A DNA stretch of 64,000 bases from Deltaproteobacteria bacterium (GCA_029547045.1 JAKPQL010000090.1:1-64000), one strand, 5' to 3'; shown: positions 1 to 8,555, counted from the first letter of the stretch. Notes: a model not told the origin generated them from the sequence alone. A program made the numbers and translations.

Positions 1-1
1 G

Positions 2-52
2 AGCTTCACGACGGGGGCGAGCTTCGTGGTGGACGGCGGGGCATTGGCGTAG
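2..52 (+). CDS. C-terminal end of a short-chain dehydrogenase/reductase (partial)
   Basis: The frame entering from the left edge ends in TGASFVVDGGALA and a TAG stop. The pattern TG-x(4)-VDGG is the usual C-terminus of classical SDR oxidoreductases such as FabG-like and 3-hydroxyacyl-CoA dehydrogenase-type enzymes. Only 16 codons are in the window, so the substrate cannot be judged. It lies 25 bases before a 3-hydroxyacyl-CoA dehydrogenase gene on the same strand and is probably co-transcribed with it. Confidence 0.75.
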   Translation, partial: SFTTGASFVVDGGALA

Positions 53-77
53 AGGGAAGGAAGGAGAGGACAAGACC

Positions 78-1004
78 ATGAAGCTCAGCGACATCAGGAA
101 GGTGCTCATCCTGGGTGCCGGCACCATGGGCCAGCAGATCGCGTTCATGTGCGCATGGCACGGCTACCGGGTGATGCTGTACGATATCTCCCGGGAGATC
201 CTGGACAAGGCTCTCAGGAGCGTGGAGAAGCTCGGCTCGTCGTGGTTCGTGCCCATGGGCCGCATGACGCACGAGCAGCTCCGCCAGACCATGGGCCGCA
301 TCGGCGCCACCACGGACCCGGCCGATGCGGCCGAAGACACGGACATCGTCAGCGAGTCAGTTCCCGAGGACCCGGACATAAAGGCAAGGGTCTTCGCCCA
401 GTTCCACGCGCTCTGCCCGGAGCGCACCATCTTCACCACCAACACCTCGTACCTCCTGCCCTCGAAATTCGCCGATGCAACCGGCAGGCCTGAGAAACTC
501 TGCGCCCTGCACTTTCACGACGTGCGCACCACCACCGTGGTGGATGTCATGCCGCACCCTGGCACGGACCCTGCGGTGACGCAGCTCGTGGACGACTTCG
601 CAAGGAGCATCGGGTGCATCGTGGTCATGCTCCACCAAGAGAATGGCGGGTACGTATTCAACGCAATGATCTCCAACCTCATTCTTACCGCGCTCAACCT
701 TGCATCCCGCGGCGTGGCAAGCGTCCAGGACATAGACCGGGCGTGGATGGGGGTCACGTACATGCCCGTAGGTCCCTTCGGCATCATGGACCAGATAGGG
801 CTCAGGACCGTGTGGACCATTACCGACTTCTGGGCCAAGAAGACGAAGAACGAACAGTCCCAGGCCAGCGCCGACTTCCTGAAGGCATATGTGGACCGGG
901 GGGAACTGGGCCAGAAGACGAAGAAGGGGTTCTATTCATATCCCAACCCTGCCTATACGGCCCCTGATTTCCTGAGCCGCGGGTTCGAGAAGAAGGAAGG
1001 ATGA
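78..1004 (+). CDS. 3-hydroxyacyl-CoA dehydrogenase, NAD-binding (HAD/HbdH family)
   Basis: This 308-residue protein should oxidise 3-hydroxyacyl-CoA to 3-oxoacyl-CoA with NAD+ in the cytoplasm. The N-terminus carries the Rossmann motif LGAGTMGQQIAF (residues about 11-22). The catalytic-His segment is ALHFHDVRTTTVVDVMPH, near residue 150. It is a variant of the usual HFFNP motif but keeps the His. The C-terminal helical domain contains NGGYVFNAMISN and a GPFGIMDQIG motif, as expected for the family. An SD-like AGGAAGGAGAGG precedes the ATG. The preceding SDR gene suggests an acyl-CoA degradation unit, but the specific acid is unknown. Confidence 0.88.
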   Translation: MKLSDIRKVLILGAGTMGQQIAFMCAWHGYRVMLYDISREILDKALRSVEKLGSSWFVPMGRMTHEQLRQTMGRIGATTDPADAAEDTDIVSESVPEDPDIKARVFAQFHALCPERTIFTTNTSYLLPSKFADATGRPEKLCALHFHDVRTTTVVDVMPHPGTDPAVTQLVDDFARSIGCIVVMLHQENGGYVFNAMISNLILTALNLASRGVASVQDIDRAWMGVTYMPVGPFGIMDQIGLRTVWTITDFWAKKTKNEQSQASADFLKAYVDRGELGQKTKKGFYSYPNPAYTAPDFLSRGFEKKEG

Positions 1005-1057
1005 GGACCGGGTAGCCATATACCCGCCGGATCAGGGTAAGGAACTGCAATACACCC

Positions 1058-1092
1058 AGCCCCCTCTCCCCCGCGCTCGGTGAGAGGGGGCT
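1058..1092. terminator. Hairpin between convergent genes, probable bidirectional terminator
   Basis: AGCCCCCTCTC pairs perfectly with GAGAGGGGGCT around a 13-base loop. It sits between the end of the 3-hydroxyacyl-CoA dehydrogenase gene and the end of the minus-strand ABC binding-protein gene. There is no clear T-run on either side, so termination strength is uncertain. Confidence 0.55.
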
Positions 1093-1117
1093 TCATTGCG
1101 AGCAAATGCGACGAGCC

Positions 1118-2057
1118 CTACTGGATGATCTTGGCTGCGCCGAGCACGTTCGCCGGGATCTCCATGCCGAGCTTCGTGTAGGTCTTGCCGTTCAGGTAGA
1201 AGATGGGTTCGGAGTCGAACTTGACTGGGACTTCCCGTATGGCCTTCTTCCTGATGAGCACATCGATGAGGGAGGCAGCAAGAATCCGTCCGAGCTTTTC
1301 ATCGTCCGCCACATACCCTCCCAGTGCACCTGTCTTGATGGGCTTCTCCGAATAGGCAAAGACCGGTGTCTTGCCTGCCGCATCCACAAGCTTCGACGTG
1401 TTGTCGATGAGCAGGGCCTGGGATCCGACGATGAATGCGGAGACCTTGCCCTTGTTTTCATTCACCGTGGTGAGAACCTCATCGAGGGATGAGCACATTC
1501 GGCCGTAATAGGCAATGCCGAGTTCCTTACAGCCGGCCCTTGTCTCCTCCTCGTCGATGGGGGCGGAGGGATGACCTTTTTCCATGAGGAGCAGAACCGA
1601 TTTCATGCCCGGCATGATGGATTTCATAACCTGCAGGTGGAGCTTTGCAGGGATGTAGTAGGAGACCCCGGTGATGTTCCCTTCAGGCGCTTTCAGGTTC
1701 TTCACCACCCCGATCTTCTGGGGGTTATTGCATGCCCCGATGAATGTGGGGATAGAGGGGGGGGCTTTTCATGAGAACCTCCGCGCCGGTGGACCGCAAG
1801 ATCACCATGCCCGCCTTCTCCTTCTGGAAGCGCGCGATGACCTTCTCCAGTTCCTCCACCGACGCGAGGTCCTTCTGGTACTCAATGGTGATGCCCGAGC
1901 CCTTGATGCCCTCGGCGAATCCCTTTATGACATTGTTGGCCATGCCGGACTTGCCCTCCCATGCCACGCCGACGTCCAGCGCCTTGATCTCAGTGGAGAC
2001 GAACAGGACGAGAAGTACCAGGAACCCAGAGAAAATGACCCTTTTCAGAATCTTCAT
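1118..2057 (-). pseudogene. ABC transporter substrate-binding protein (PF04392-like), frameshifted at a G8 run
   Basis: Two minus-strand ORFs (1725..2072 and 1118..1708) are the N- and C-terminal parts of one exported binding protein. The first opens with a signal peptide (MKILKRVIFSGFLVLLVLF) behind the SD GAGGGGG, so I place the start at 2057. Its frame fails at eight consecutive G (plus strand 1757-1764). Shifting by one base there reads straight on as PSIPTFIGACNNPQKIGVV into the second ORF. The joined protein of roughly 310 residues has the two lobes of the ABC_sub_bind family and a typical end (EIPANVLGAAKII). No permease or ATPase gene is adjacent. The indel may be a sequencing error, slipped-strand variation or true decay. 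Confidence 0.8.
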
Positions 2058-2207
2058 GCACATCCCCCTCACAAAGAGTTTGTATGATGCCCAGAAGAAA
2101 AAAATGAGTCACCTGCTGAGGGCTTTATCTCCCTTAATTCCAAGACAGTCAAGCCCTAAGGGACCTGACACAGCCGGGCGCTATGCACGGCCCGCGGAGC
2201 GTTCTCC

Positions 2208-2762
2208 TCAAAAAGGGTTCCCGAAGCGGTCCAGGTGCACGAAATCCTTGAGCCCCTTGCGCGGGGGACCCTGCTTCGGTTCGGTGGCGGGCCTGCCCAC
2301 CGGAAGCACGGCCACCACCTCGTAGCCCGGGGGAAGCCCGATGACCGCTGCGCAGGCGTCGTGATCCAGGAAGCCCACCACCACGGTGCCCAGGCCCATC
2401 TCGTGCGCCGTGAGGCAGAGGTTCTGCACGGCGATGCCGAGGTCGAACATGAACCAGTTGGGGAACTTGGTCACGTCCTTGCCGCCGTAGCAGCCGGACA
2501 CCCCGGTCTTCGCGCAGGCAACGAGCAGGGCCGATGCGGCCAGCGAGCACCTGGTGGCCGGGTTCATGTGCACATAGGTGGCGGTGACCTGTTCGATGAT
2601 GGAGGGGTCGCGCACCACCACGAACTCCCACGGCTGGGTATTGGCCCAGGACTGGGCGAGCCTGGCGGCCTCCAGGAGCCGCCTGATCTCATCGTCGCTC
2701 ACCACGTGGTCGGTGAACTTCCTCACGCTCCGTCTCTTGAGGATGGCTTCTCCCAGTTCCAT
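2208..2762 (-). CDS. Nitroreductase-family FMN oxidoreductase
   Basis: A 184-residue NAD(P)H:FMN nitroreductase-fold protein. The N-terminus MELGEAILKRRSVRKFTD carries the RRSVRKF phosphate/FMN-binding motif. Later segments NTQPWEFVVV and MGLGTVVVGFLDHDA are typical of the family. The C-terminus (VLPVGRPATEPKQGPPRK) is the usual tail. The track ORF starts upstream at 2822, but the ATG at 2762 has AAGGAGGAGTGT directly before it and fits the family start. The substrate is unknown. Such proteins reduce nitro groups, quinones or flavins, and in anaerobes often serve redox housekeeping. Confidence 0.85.
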   Translation of the reverse strand: MELGEAILKRRSVRKFTDHVVSDDEIRRLLEAARLAQSWANTQPWEFVVVRDPSIIEQVTATYVHMNPATRCSLAASALLVACAKTGVSGCYGGKDVTKFPNWFMFDLGIAVQNLCLTAHEMGLGTVVVGFLDHDACAAVIGLPPGYEVVAVLPVGRPATEPKQGPPRKGLKDFVHLDRFGNPF

Positions 2763-2945
2763 ACACTCCTCCTTCGTATCCTCTGTGATGCGCAGGGGGA
2801 TTGTACACGCTGAACGATCCATTTTCCAAGGGTTTCGTCGGGAAGCGGCGCTATGGCCGCCGTGATTGGCCTTGATGAAATACAGGAAAAAGGATACCGT
2901 TCACGGGATGCGGGCAGGGAATACGGGCACAGGAGGGTGCGTCCC

Positions 2946-4133
2946 ATGAAGGTACTCGTCATCGACCCGGTGGGCGGGATCAGCGGCGACATGCTGCTGG
3001 CAGGCCTCGTCGATCTGGGCTGCCCCACGGGCGTCCTCGAAGAGGCCTATGCCCGGCTCGACGTGGGGCCCTACGCCCTGCAGCTGACTCGGGAGGAGGT
3101 CGGTGGGATCGCGTGTGCACACCTCAGGTTCGACGTCCCGGAGTCCCGGGACAAGAGGACCTGGGCCCACATCCGCGACCGTATCCTCGCAGACCTGCCC
3201 GGGGCGGTACGCAGCACCTCAACGAGGATCTTCGAGGCCCTTGCCCGGGCCGAGGGCCATGTCCACGGCGTGGACGTGGAGGAGGTGCACTTCCACGAGA
3301 TCGGCGCCGTGGACTCCATCCTGGACATCGTGGGCATCGCGGCGGCACTGGATCACCTGGGCGTCGAGACGGTGTATGCCTTGAGCGTTCCGCTGGGCCA
3401 TGGCACCACGGAATCGCTTCACGGACGCATCCCGGTCCCTGCCCCTGCCACGCTCAGGCTCCTGGAAGGGTTCCCGGTGCGGTTTGCCGGCCCGCCCTGC
3501 GAGCTCGCCACCCCCACGGGCGCGGCGGTCGTCAGGGCCCTGGCCGTGCAGGGAGATCCGCCCGCCGATCTGGTGGTCACCGGGTCAGGCTACGGGTGCG
3601 GAACCAGGCGATTCGACGACTGGCCCAACCTCTGCCGGGTCGTGCTCGGCGAGGAGGACAGGGAGAAGACTGCACGAAGGACCTTCCACGTGGAGGCTGA
3701 CATCGACGACATGATGCCCGAGGATGCGGTCATGGCCCTGGAGAGGATCACGATTGCAGGGGCCCTGGACGCGGGCATCACGCCCAGGATCATGAAGCTG
3801 GGCAGACCCGGATACACCCTGGGCGCGATCTGTGAGGAGGAGCACCTCATGGCGGTGCTGGATGCCTTCCTCGTCCACACCACCACCATCGGCGTGCGGT
3901 ACCACGCCGTAGCGCGCCGGGTGCTCCCGCGCAGGCAGTACTCCATCGCCACCCCCTACGGGGAGGTGGGCATCAAGGAGGTGAGGCTGCCCGACGGGTC
4001 CACGAGGACCAAGCCCGAGTACCGGGACCTGCAGGAACTGGCGAAGCGCGCAGGGATGGGGCTCGCGGCACTCAGGGCCGAAGTGGAGCGCTGCCTGGTA
4101 CAGAAGGCGCACGAAGGGACGGACAAGCCATGA
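2946..4133 (+). CDS. larC: LarC, nickel-insertion protein for the nickel-pincer nucleotide cofactor
   Basis: LarC is a CTP-dependent cyclometallase that inserts nickel into the pincer nucleotide made by LarB and LarE. The 395-residue product starts with the family N-terminus (VLVIDPVGGISGDMLLAGL) and has the His-rich motif EVHFHEIGAVDS at about 113-124, a likely metal site. The C-terminal domain contains HVEADIDDMMPE. The track ORF begins at 2853, but the ATG at 2946 has an AGGAGGG SD and matches the family start. larC overlaps larB by 4 bases (ATGA), showing translational coupling. It is an ordinary single-frame larC, not the frameshifted larC1/larC2 of some lactobacilli. Confidence 0.93.
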   Translation: MKVLVIDPVGGISGDMLLAGLVDLGCPTGVLEEAYARLDVGPYALQLTREEVGGIACAHLRFDVPESRDKRTWAHIRDRILADLPGAVRSTSTRIFEALARAEGHVHGVDVEEVHFHEIGAVDSILDIVGIAAALDHLGVETVYALSVPLGHGTTESLHGRIPVPAPATLRLLEGFPVRFAGPPCELATPTGAAVVRALAVQGDPPADLVVTGSGYGCGTRRFDDWPNLCRVVLGEEDREKTARRTFHVEADIDDMMPEDAVMALERITIAGALDAGITPRIMKLGRPGYTLGAICEEEHLMAVLDAFLVHTTTIGVRYHAVARRVLPRRQYSIATPYGEVGIKEVRLPDGSTRTKPEYRDLQELAKRAGMGLAALRAEVERCLVQKAHEGTDKP

Positions 4134-4897
4134 AGGATCTGCTCGAGGCCTACCGCAATGGCGAGATCGGCGCCGACGAGGCACAGGACAGGCTCATGCG
4201 CATGCTCTACGAGGAGGGGGAGGACTTCCTCCTCGACCTGCACCGGGGGCACCGCATCGGATTCCCGGAGGTGGTCTATGCCGAGGGCAAGACCGACGAG
4301 CAGGTGCTTGCCATAACGGGGGCCCTGTACGAGAGGAACGGCAACGTCTTCGTGTCCGTTGTGGATGAACACCGGCAACTCCTCGTCAGGAAGCGGTTTG
4401 CCGGCGCCGAGATGCGCGCGGCGGGCAGGCTGCTCCTGGTGAGGAGACCGGGGGCCGAGCGAGGCCGGGAGGAGGGCCGCGTGGGCATCGTCACCGCAGG
4501 GACCGCGGACGTGCCCTATGCCCAGGAGACCGCGCTCATCCTCGAGGAGCTCGGCTTCGACCTCATCACCGCCTTCGACATCGGGGCCTCGGGCATGCAC
4601 CGGCCCCTGCTCGGGCTGAAAAAGGCCAGGGACGCGGACCTGCTCATCGTGTTCGCCGGCATGGACGGCGTGCTGCCCACCCTCATCGCCTCACTCACCG
4701 ACCTGCCTCTCATCGCAGTGCCCACCCCGGTGGGGTATGGACACGGCGGCCAGGGGGAAGCGGCCCTTTCCACCATGCTCCAGTGCTGCGTGCCCGGGGT
4801 GCTCGTGCTGAACATCGGCAACAGCGTGGGCGCGGCAGCCGCCGCGGTGCGCATCCTGAAATCCTTCCAGAGGCGCATCTGTGGAAAGCCTCGATAG
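4130..4897 (+). CDS. larB: LarB, carboxylase/hydrolase for nickel-pincer cofactor synthesis
   Basis: LarB carboxylates the pyridinium ring of nicotinic acid adenine dinucleotide and releases AMP, giving the dicarboxylated mononucleotide. The 255-residue protein has a variable N-terminal part and a C-terminal PurE-like AIR-carboxylase domain. Recognisable segments are GIVTAGTADVPYAQET (about 123-138), FDIGASGMHR, FAGMDGVLPTLIA and PVGYGHGGQGEAAL. It overlaps larC by 4 bases and larE by 17 bases, so the three genes form one operon. Confidence 0.93.
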   Translation: MKDLLEAYRNGEIGADEAQDRLMRMLYEEGEDFLLDLHRGHRIGFPEVVYAEGKTDEQVLAITGALYERNGNVFVSVVDEHRQLLVRKRFAGAEMRAAGRLLLVRRPGAERGREEGRVGIVTAGTADVPYAQETALILEELGFDLITAFDIGASGMHRPLLGLKKARDADLLIVFAGMDGVLPTLIASLTDLPLIAVPTPVGYGHGGQGEAALSTMLQCCVPGVLVLNIGNSVGAAAAAVRILKSFQRRICGKPR

Positions 4898-5669
4898 ACT
4901 CAGGGAGGCCATATCCCGGAAAAAAAGGCTCCTGGTGCTCTTCTCAGGAGGCCTGGACAGCACCGTGCTGGCTTGGGCTGCCCATGACTGCCTGGGGGAG
5001 GACGCGGCCGCCCTCACCTTCGACTCGACCATCATCCCTGCAGGAGATCTCGGTGAGGCAGTGCGTCTGGCGGCCCTCATAGGCATCCGGCACGTGGTCA
5101 TGGAGACAAAGGAGCTGTCGGTGCCGGGCTTTGCATCCAACCCCCCGCAGCGCTGCTACCTGTGCCGCAAGGCGAGGGACGCGGCGGGGATCGCATGGGC
5201 CCGCCACAACGGGTTCGAGGTGGTGGCCGACGGTTTGAACGCCTCGGACCTGAGCGACTACAGGCCAGGCATGCTGGCAGCCCGTGAGGACGGCGTCTGG
5301 CAGCCCTTTGCCGAACTCGGCATCGTCAAGGACGAGATCCGCGCCATGGCCAGGGAGATGGGACTGCCGGCGTGGGACAGGCCTTCCACCGTGTGCCTGT
5401 GCTCGCGCTTCCCCTACGGGTCCCCCCTCGAGGAGGGGCTGCTGCGGAGGGTGGAGGCGGCCGAGGAGGTCCTGAGAAGGCTCGGGTTCAGACAGGTCCG
5501 CGTCCGGCACTTCCCCCACGACACGGCCGTCATCGAGGTGGAGGACCCCGCGGCAGCCCTGGGATACAAGGGCGAGATCACCAGGGAGCTGCGCTCGCTG
5601 GGATATGCCTTTGTCACCCTCGACCTCGAGGGGTATGCCAGCGGGAAACTGAACAGGACCCTCGACTGA
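4881..5669 (+). CDS. larE: LarE, sulfur transferase for the nickel-pincer cofactor (four-cysteine form)
   Basis: LarE turns the two carboxylates of the LarB product into thiocarboxylates in an ATP-dependent reaction. The 262-residue protein starts with GTG inside the larB end. It shows the PP-loop FSGGLDSTVLAW (about 19-30) and the conserved C-terminal half (WDRPSTVCLCSRFPYGSP). The cysteine in the RPSxxCLxSR context (C172) corresponds to the sacrificial sulfur donor of the lactobacillus enzyme. Extra cysteines are C174 and a C92-x2-C95 pair (RCYLCRKA). Such extra cysteines may mark a [4Fe-4S]-type catalytic LarE rather than a sacrificial one; that is inference. No larA target lies nearby. 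Confidence 0.92.
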   Translation: MESLDRLREAISRKKRLLVLFSGGLDSTVLAWAAHDCLGEDAAALTFDSTIIPAGDLGEAVRLAALIGIRHVVMETKELSVPGFASNPPQRCYLCRKARDAAGIAWARHNGFEVVADGLNASDLSDYRPGMLAAREDGVWQPFAELGIVKDEIRAMAREMGLPAWDRPSTVCLCSRFPYGSPLEEGLLRRVEAAEEVLRRLGFRQVRVRHFPHDTAVIEVEDPAAALGYKGEITRELRSLGYAFVTLDLEGYASGKLNRTLD

Positions 5670-5775
5670 TCATGGTCCGGGGATCGGTGGCGCTCAGAAC
5701 GGGCAGCCCCGGTTCATGTCTTATCAATACACACCAGTGATTTGCCACCACTGAAGTCTCGCAGGTTATTCACTG

Positions 5776-5803
5776 TCAAATATCGCATTGCTCACCCCGA
5801 TAC
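5776..5803 (+). promoter_or_regulatory. Possible sigma-28-like promoter ahead of the chemoreceptor gene
   Basis: TCAA, 16 bases, then CCCGATAC resembles the flagellar/chemotaxis sigma-28 pattern TAAA-N15-GCCGATAA, with one mismatch in each box and one extra spacer base. It lies about 105 bases before the chemoreceptor start, in a 238-base gap with no gene. This is a weak match. Confidence 0.3.
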
Positions 5804-5907
5804 GGCAGACGTGTGAACGGAAGGGCCTCAGGCTGCCTGTCCCCGGTGCTTCGCGCCTGCGGCCTTCCGCGCGCCTGTAAGAATATCTTTTCCTAAGGAG
5901 GATCAGC

Positions 5908-7569
5908 ATGAGAATACGGCTCAATACGGTGCTCGCCGTACTTACCTTCGGATCATTACTGGGCGTTCTCTTCGTATCCATTGCCATTGCCTTTTACCAT
6001 ATGAGCAACGAGCTGGAGAGGATCGCGTTCGAGAATCAGGAAACGAGGATCAGGGTGTTCCACGACCTCCTCTCGGAGCAGGGCAGCGAGTTCCGCATCG
6101 AAGGGGACTCGCTCATGGTGGGCGAATACCGGCTCAATGGGAACTATGCCCTGCCCGACAGGGTGAAGGAGCTCTGCGGAGGCACTGCCACCATTTTCAT
6201 GCATGACACGCGGGTTTCCACGAACGTGCTCAAGGCCGACGGGTCCCGCGCGGTGGGGACCAAGCTGCAGGGGCCCGCGTATGAAGCGATCTTCAAGGAG
6301 GGGAGGCCGTACCGCGGCAAGGCGGACATCCTGGGCATCCCCTATTTCACGGCCTACGATCCCATCAGGAACAGGAAGGGCGAAACCATCGGGGTGATCT
6401 ATACCGGGGTGAAGGCGAGCGAGTTCTTCTCATCGTACGACAAGCTGGTCCGCCGGGTGACCCTGATCATCCTGGCTATCGCCATACTGGTGGCCGCCGG
6501 GGTGTTCTGGATGATCAAGGTCCTCATCACCAAACCCCTGGGCGGTGTTCAGGAGCGGTTCCGGAAGGCCGCCCAGGGCGATCTGACCATGAGGATCCCG
6601 GTCACCCGATCCGACGAGATCGGAGACCTGTCCCATGAGTTCAACCTCTTCACGGGCACCCTCGAGGACAAGGTGACCCGGATCAAGCAGATGGCCATAC
6701 AGCTCGACGAAGCCATGCAGGAAGTGGCTTCCGGGTCCCACAGCCTGTCCAGGACCACCCAGGAACAGGCCTCTGCCGTCGAGCAGATCTCCGCCACCCT
6801 GCAGGAGATGGTCTCGTCCATCAAGCTCAATGCCGGGAACACCGATGGCGGCCTCGCCAAGGCCAGGGACACCCTGAGCGCGCTGGAGGAGAACCTTGCC
6901 ATCGGGGACAGCCTCGCCTCGGCCATGACCCGGATCATGGAAGCTTCCAGCAGGATCGAGCAGATCATCTCCACCGTGAACGACGTGGCGTTCCAGACGA
7001 ACCTCCTCGCCCTCAATGCGGCCATCGAGGCAGCCAGGGCCGGCGAGCAGGGGAAGGGATTCGCCGTGGTCGCCCAGGAGGTGAGATCGCTCGCCGAGAG
7101 GACAGCGCACGCCTCCCGGGAGATCAAGGAGCTCATCACCGATACGGCTGCAAAGATCGCCTCGGGTGACGAACTGGTGAAGAGATCAGGGGAATCCCTC
7201 CAGACCTGCAGGGAGCTGATGCTGCGGCTCACAGGCGACATGGAGGAGATCGCGCTCAGCACCAAGGAGCAGGCCTCCGGTGTGGACGAGCTCTCGAGGT
7301 CCCTGTCCCAGATCGAAGACTCGACACAGCAGAACTCGTCCATGGTGGAGGAGCTGGCAGGCACCTCTGACAAACTCCACAGCGAGGCGAAGGATCTTGC
7401 GGAGATGGTAGAGCTCTTCACGGTGTCATCCGACGGACGCCGGGAGGTGTTTGCGGTTCCGGATCTCGATGCGGCGTCCCCCGACGAACGGGAGGACAGC
7501 CGCAAACGGCAGGGCGATCTCTCCAGTTCCCCTGCCTCGATCAAGGCGAGCCCTGCAGCCTCGTCCTGA
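5908..7569 (+). CDS. Methyl-accepting chemotaxis protein with periplasmic Cache-type sensor
   Basis: A 553-residue inner-membrane chemoreceptor. TM1 is at about residues 7-29, followed by a periplasmic domain of about 150 residues. That domain has a single-Cache (Cache_3/Cache_2-like) character, with segments TIFMHDTRVSTNV and YFTAYDPIRNRKGETIGVIY. TM2 is at about 180-205, then a HAMP linker, then the coiled-coil signalling domain. The hairpin tip FQTNLLALNAAIEAARAGEQ is near residue 361 and will contact CheW/CheA. The C-terminus lacks a CheR-tethering pentapeptide (NWETF-like). The SD TAAGGAGG precedes the ATG. It stands alone, with no che genes nearby. The ligand is unknown; small organic acids are common for such sensors. 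Confidence 0.93.
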   Translation: MRIRLNTVLAVLTFGSLLGVLFVSIAIAFYHMSNELERIAFENQETRIRVFHDLLSEQGSEFRIEGDSLMVGEYRLNGNYALPDRVKELCGGTATIFMHDTRVSTNVLKADGSRAVGTKLQGPAYEAIFKEGRPYRGKADILGIPYFTAYDPIRNRKGETIGVIYTGVKASEFFSSYDKLVRRVTLIILAIAILVAAGVFWMIKVLITKPLGGVQERFRKAAQGDLTMRIPVTRSDEIGDLSHEFNLFTGTLEDKVTRIKQMAIQLDEAMQEVASGSHSLSRTTQEQASAVEQISATLQEMVSSIKLNAGNTDGGLAKARDTLSALEENLAIGDSLASAMTRIMEASSRIEQIISTVNDVAFQTNLLALNAAIEAARAGEQGKGFAVVAQEVRSLAERTAHASREIKELITDTAAKIASGDELVKRSGESLQTCRELMLRLTGDMEEIALSTKEQASGVDELSRSLSQIEDSTQQNSSMVEELAGTSDKLHSEAKDLAEMVELFTVSSDGRREVFAVPDLDAASPDEREDSRKRQGDLSSSPASIKASPAASS

Positions 7570-7596
7570 GTCACCATGTCACATGAACGGGTTTTA

Positions 7597-7620
7597 GGCA
7601 TCCCGGTGGGGCGGGATGCC
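7597..7620 (+). terminator. Hairpin after the chemoreceptor gene
   Basis: GGCATCCCG and CGGGATGCC form a 9-bp stem with a 6-base loop, 28 bases after the stop codon. No T-run follows, so it may be a weak or Rho-assisted terminator or an mRNA 3' end stabiliser. Confidence 0.5.
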
Positions 7621-7666
7621 CGGGTCGTGCACTGCGCGGGATCTGATCCCCCCTTTCACACGTTTC

Positions 7667-7787
7667 ATTCAATCCCATTCAACGTTCCATTGAACGGATC
7701 CTGTCCTCCCGCCTTCCGGCACCTGGCAGGAGCTGAGCCGCTATTCATTTAATAATCAATGATTTCATTGAGCTGTGGGACATTCAA
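7667..7787. promoter_or_regulatory. Repeated ATTCAA motifs upstream of the small membrane protein operon
   Basis: ATTCAA occurs at 7667, 7677 and 7782. The middle copy also forms the inverted repeat TTCAA-N7-TTGAA (7678-7694). The region 7621-7861 contains no gene, is A+T richer than its surroundings, and lies directly before a two-gene unit, so these could be operator sites. No regulator can be named. Confidence 0.25.
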
Positions 7788-7861
7788 CGATCCCCCCGAA
7801 GAGTTGGCACGCTGTATGCGTTCCATATGGCATCAACGGACCGCAAAGGAGGACAGGGAAG

Positions 7862-8137
7862 ATGAAAAGGACAGTGCAGACCATAATCGTGGCCATGTTC
7901 GTGGTGATGATCACCGGTACCTTTGCCGCCGCAGCGGCGGCAACCACCCCAACCGGGAGCTTCCCCTTCTTCCACCTCGGCTGCCTCGTAGTGGGCGGGC
8001 TCACCATCGTCTCCCTGAAGCACCGGTACCCGAAGATCTACCTCACCGAGGCCGTGGGCTCCTTTGCCATGTACGCGGTGCTCGTGGCCCTGTTCACCGC
8101 ACCGGTCATCGAGATGGTGAAAGGCCTTGTGAGCTGA
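7862..8137 (+). CDS. Small two-helix membrane protein, unknown function
   Basis: A 91-residue protein with a hydrophobic N-terminal helix (TVQTIIVAMFVVMITGTFAA), a second hydrophobic segment (HLGCLVVGGLTIV) and a third near the C-terminus (GSFAMYAVLVALFTAPVIEM). The track ORF starts at 7775, but the ATG at 7862 has AAAGGAGGACAGG before it. The next gene, 63 bases on, encodes an AtpZ-like protein. In several anaerobes similar small hydrophobic proteins sit next to ion-translocating complexes such as ATP synthase or sodium-pump decarboxylases. None is present here, so the role is open. Confidence 0.7.
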   Translation: MKRTVQTIIVAMFVVMITGTFAAAAAATTPTGSFPFFHLGCLVVGGLTIVSLKHRYPKIYLTEAVGSFAMYAVLVALFTAPVIEMVKGLVS

Positions 8138-8200
8138 GGAGAGGATACACCGACAGACCCGGTCCATGATGTGGGCAGAGCAGAGAAAGGAGGAGAGGTC

Positions 8201-8467
8201 ATGAAACGGACACGAAGAAACAGGCTGAAGACAAAGACGCTGAACCAGATCGTCCTGCTGAGCGCATGGAGCTTCACCCTGGTCATCTCCTCGTTCCTGT
8301 TCCTGTTCGCGGGCCGGTGGATCGACGTGCGGTTCAACACGGAACCGACCTTCATGCTGGGGCTGTTCGTACTGGGCATCGCCCTGTGCATCGCCCGCAT
8401 GTACACGGACTACACCAGGGCCAGGGACGAGCTGAACAACAGCAGGAGGATGAGGTACCAGGCCTGA
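8201..8467 (+). CDS. AtpZ/AtpI-like small membrane protein
   Basis: An 88-residue protein with a basic N-terminus (MKRTRRNRLKTKTL) and two transmembrane helices, WSFTLVISSFLFLFAGRWID and PTFMLGLFVLGIALCIARMY. This is the layout of the AtpZ/AtpI family (putative F0F1-ATPase assembly or Mg/Ca-transport subunit, PF09527). The track ORF begins at 8171, but the ATG at 8201 follows AAAGGAGGAGAGGTC. Members usually precede atp genes. Here the gene is followed directly by a strong terminator, so this is an isolated or second copy. Confidence 0.65.
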   Translation: MKRTRRNRLKTKTLNQIVLLSAWSFTLVISSFLFLFAGRWIDVRFNTEPTFMLGLFVLGIALCIARMYTDYTRARDELNNSRRMRYQA

Positions 8468-8520
8468 CACGCAGTCGTAAACAGAGCCTAGAAAGCCCGT
8501 TGTGGGCACACTCCACGAAG

Positions 8521-8555
8521 GCGGGCCGCTGGACCAGGCGGCCCGCTGATTTTTT
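8521..8555 (+). terminator. Rho-independent terminator
   Basis: GCGGGCCGC, loop TGGACCAG, then GCGGCCCGC gives a 9-bp GC stem followed by TGATTTTTT. It ends the AtpZ-like transcription unit, just before the stop codon of the convergent MBL-fold gene. Confidence 0.9.
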
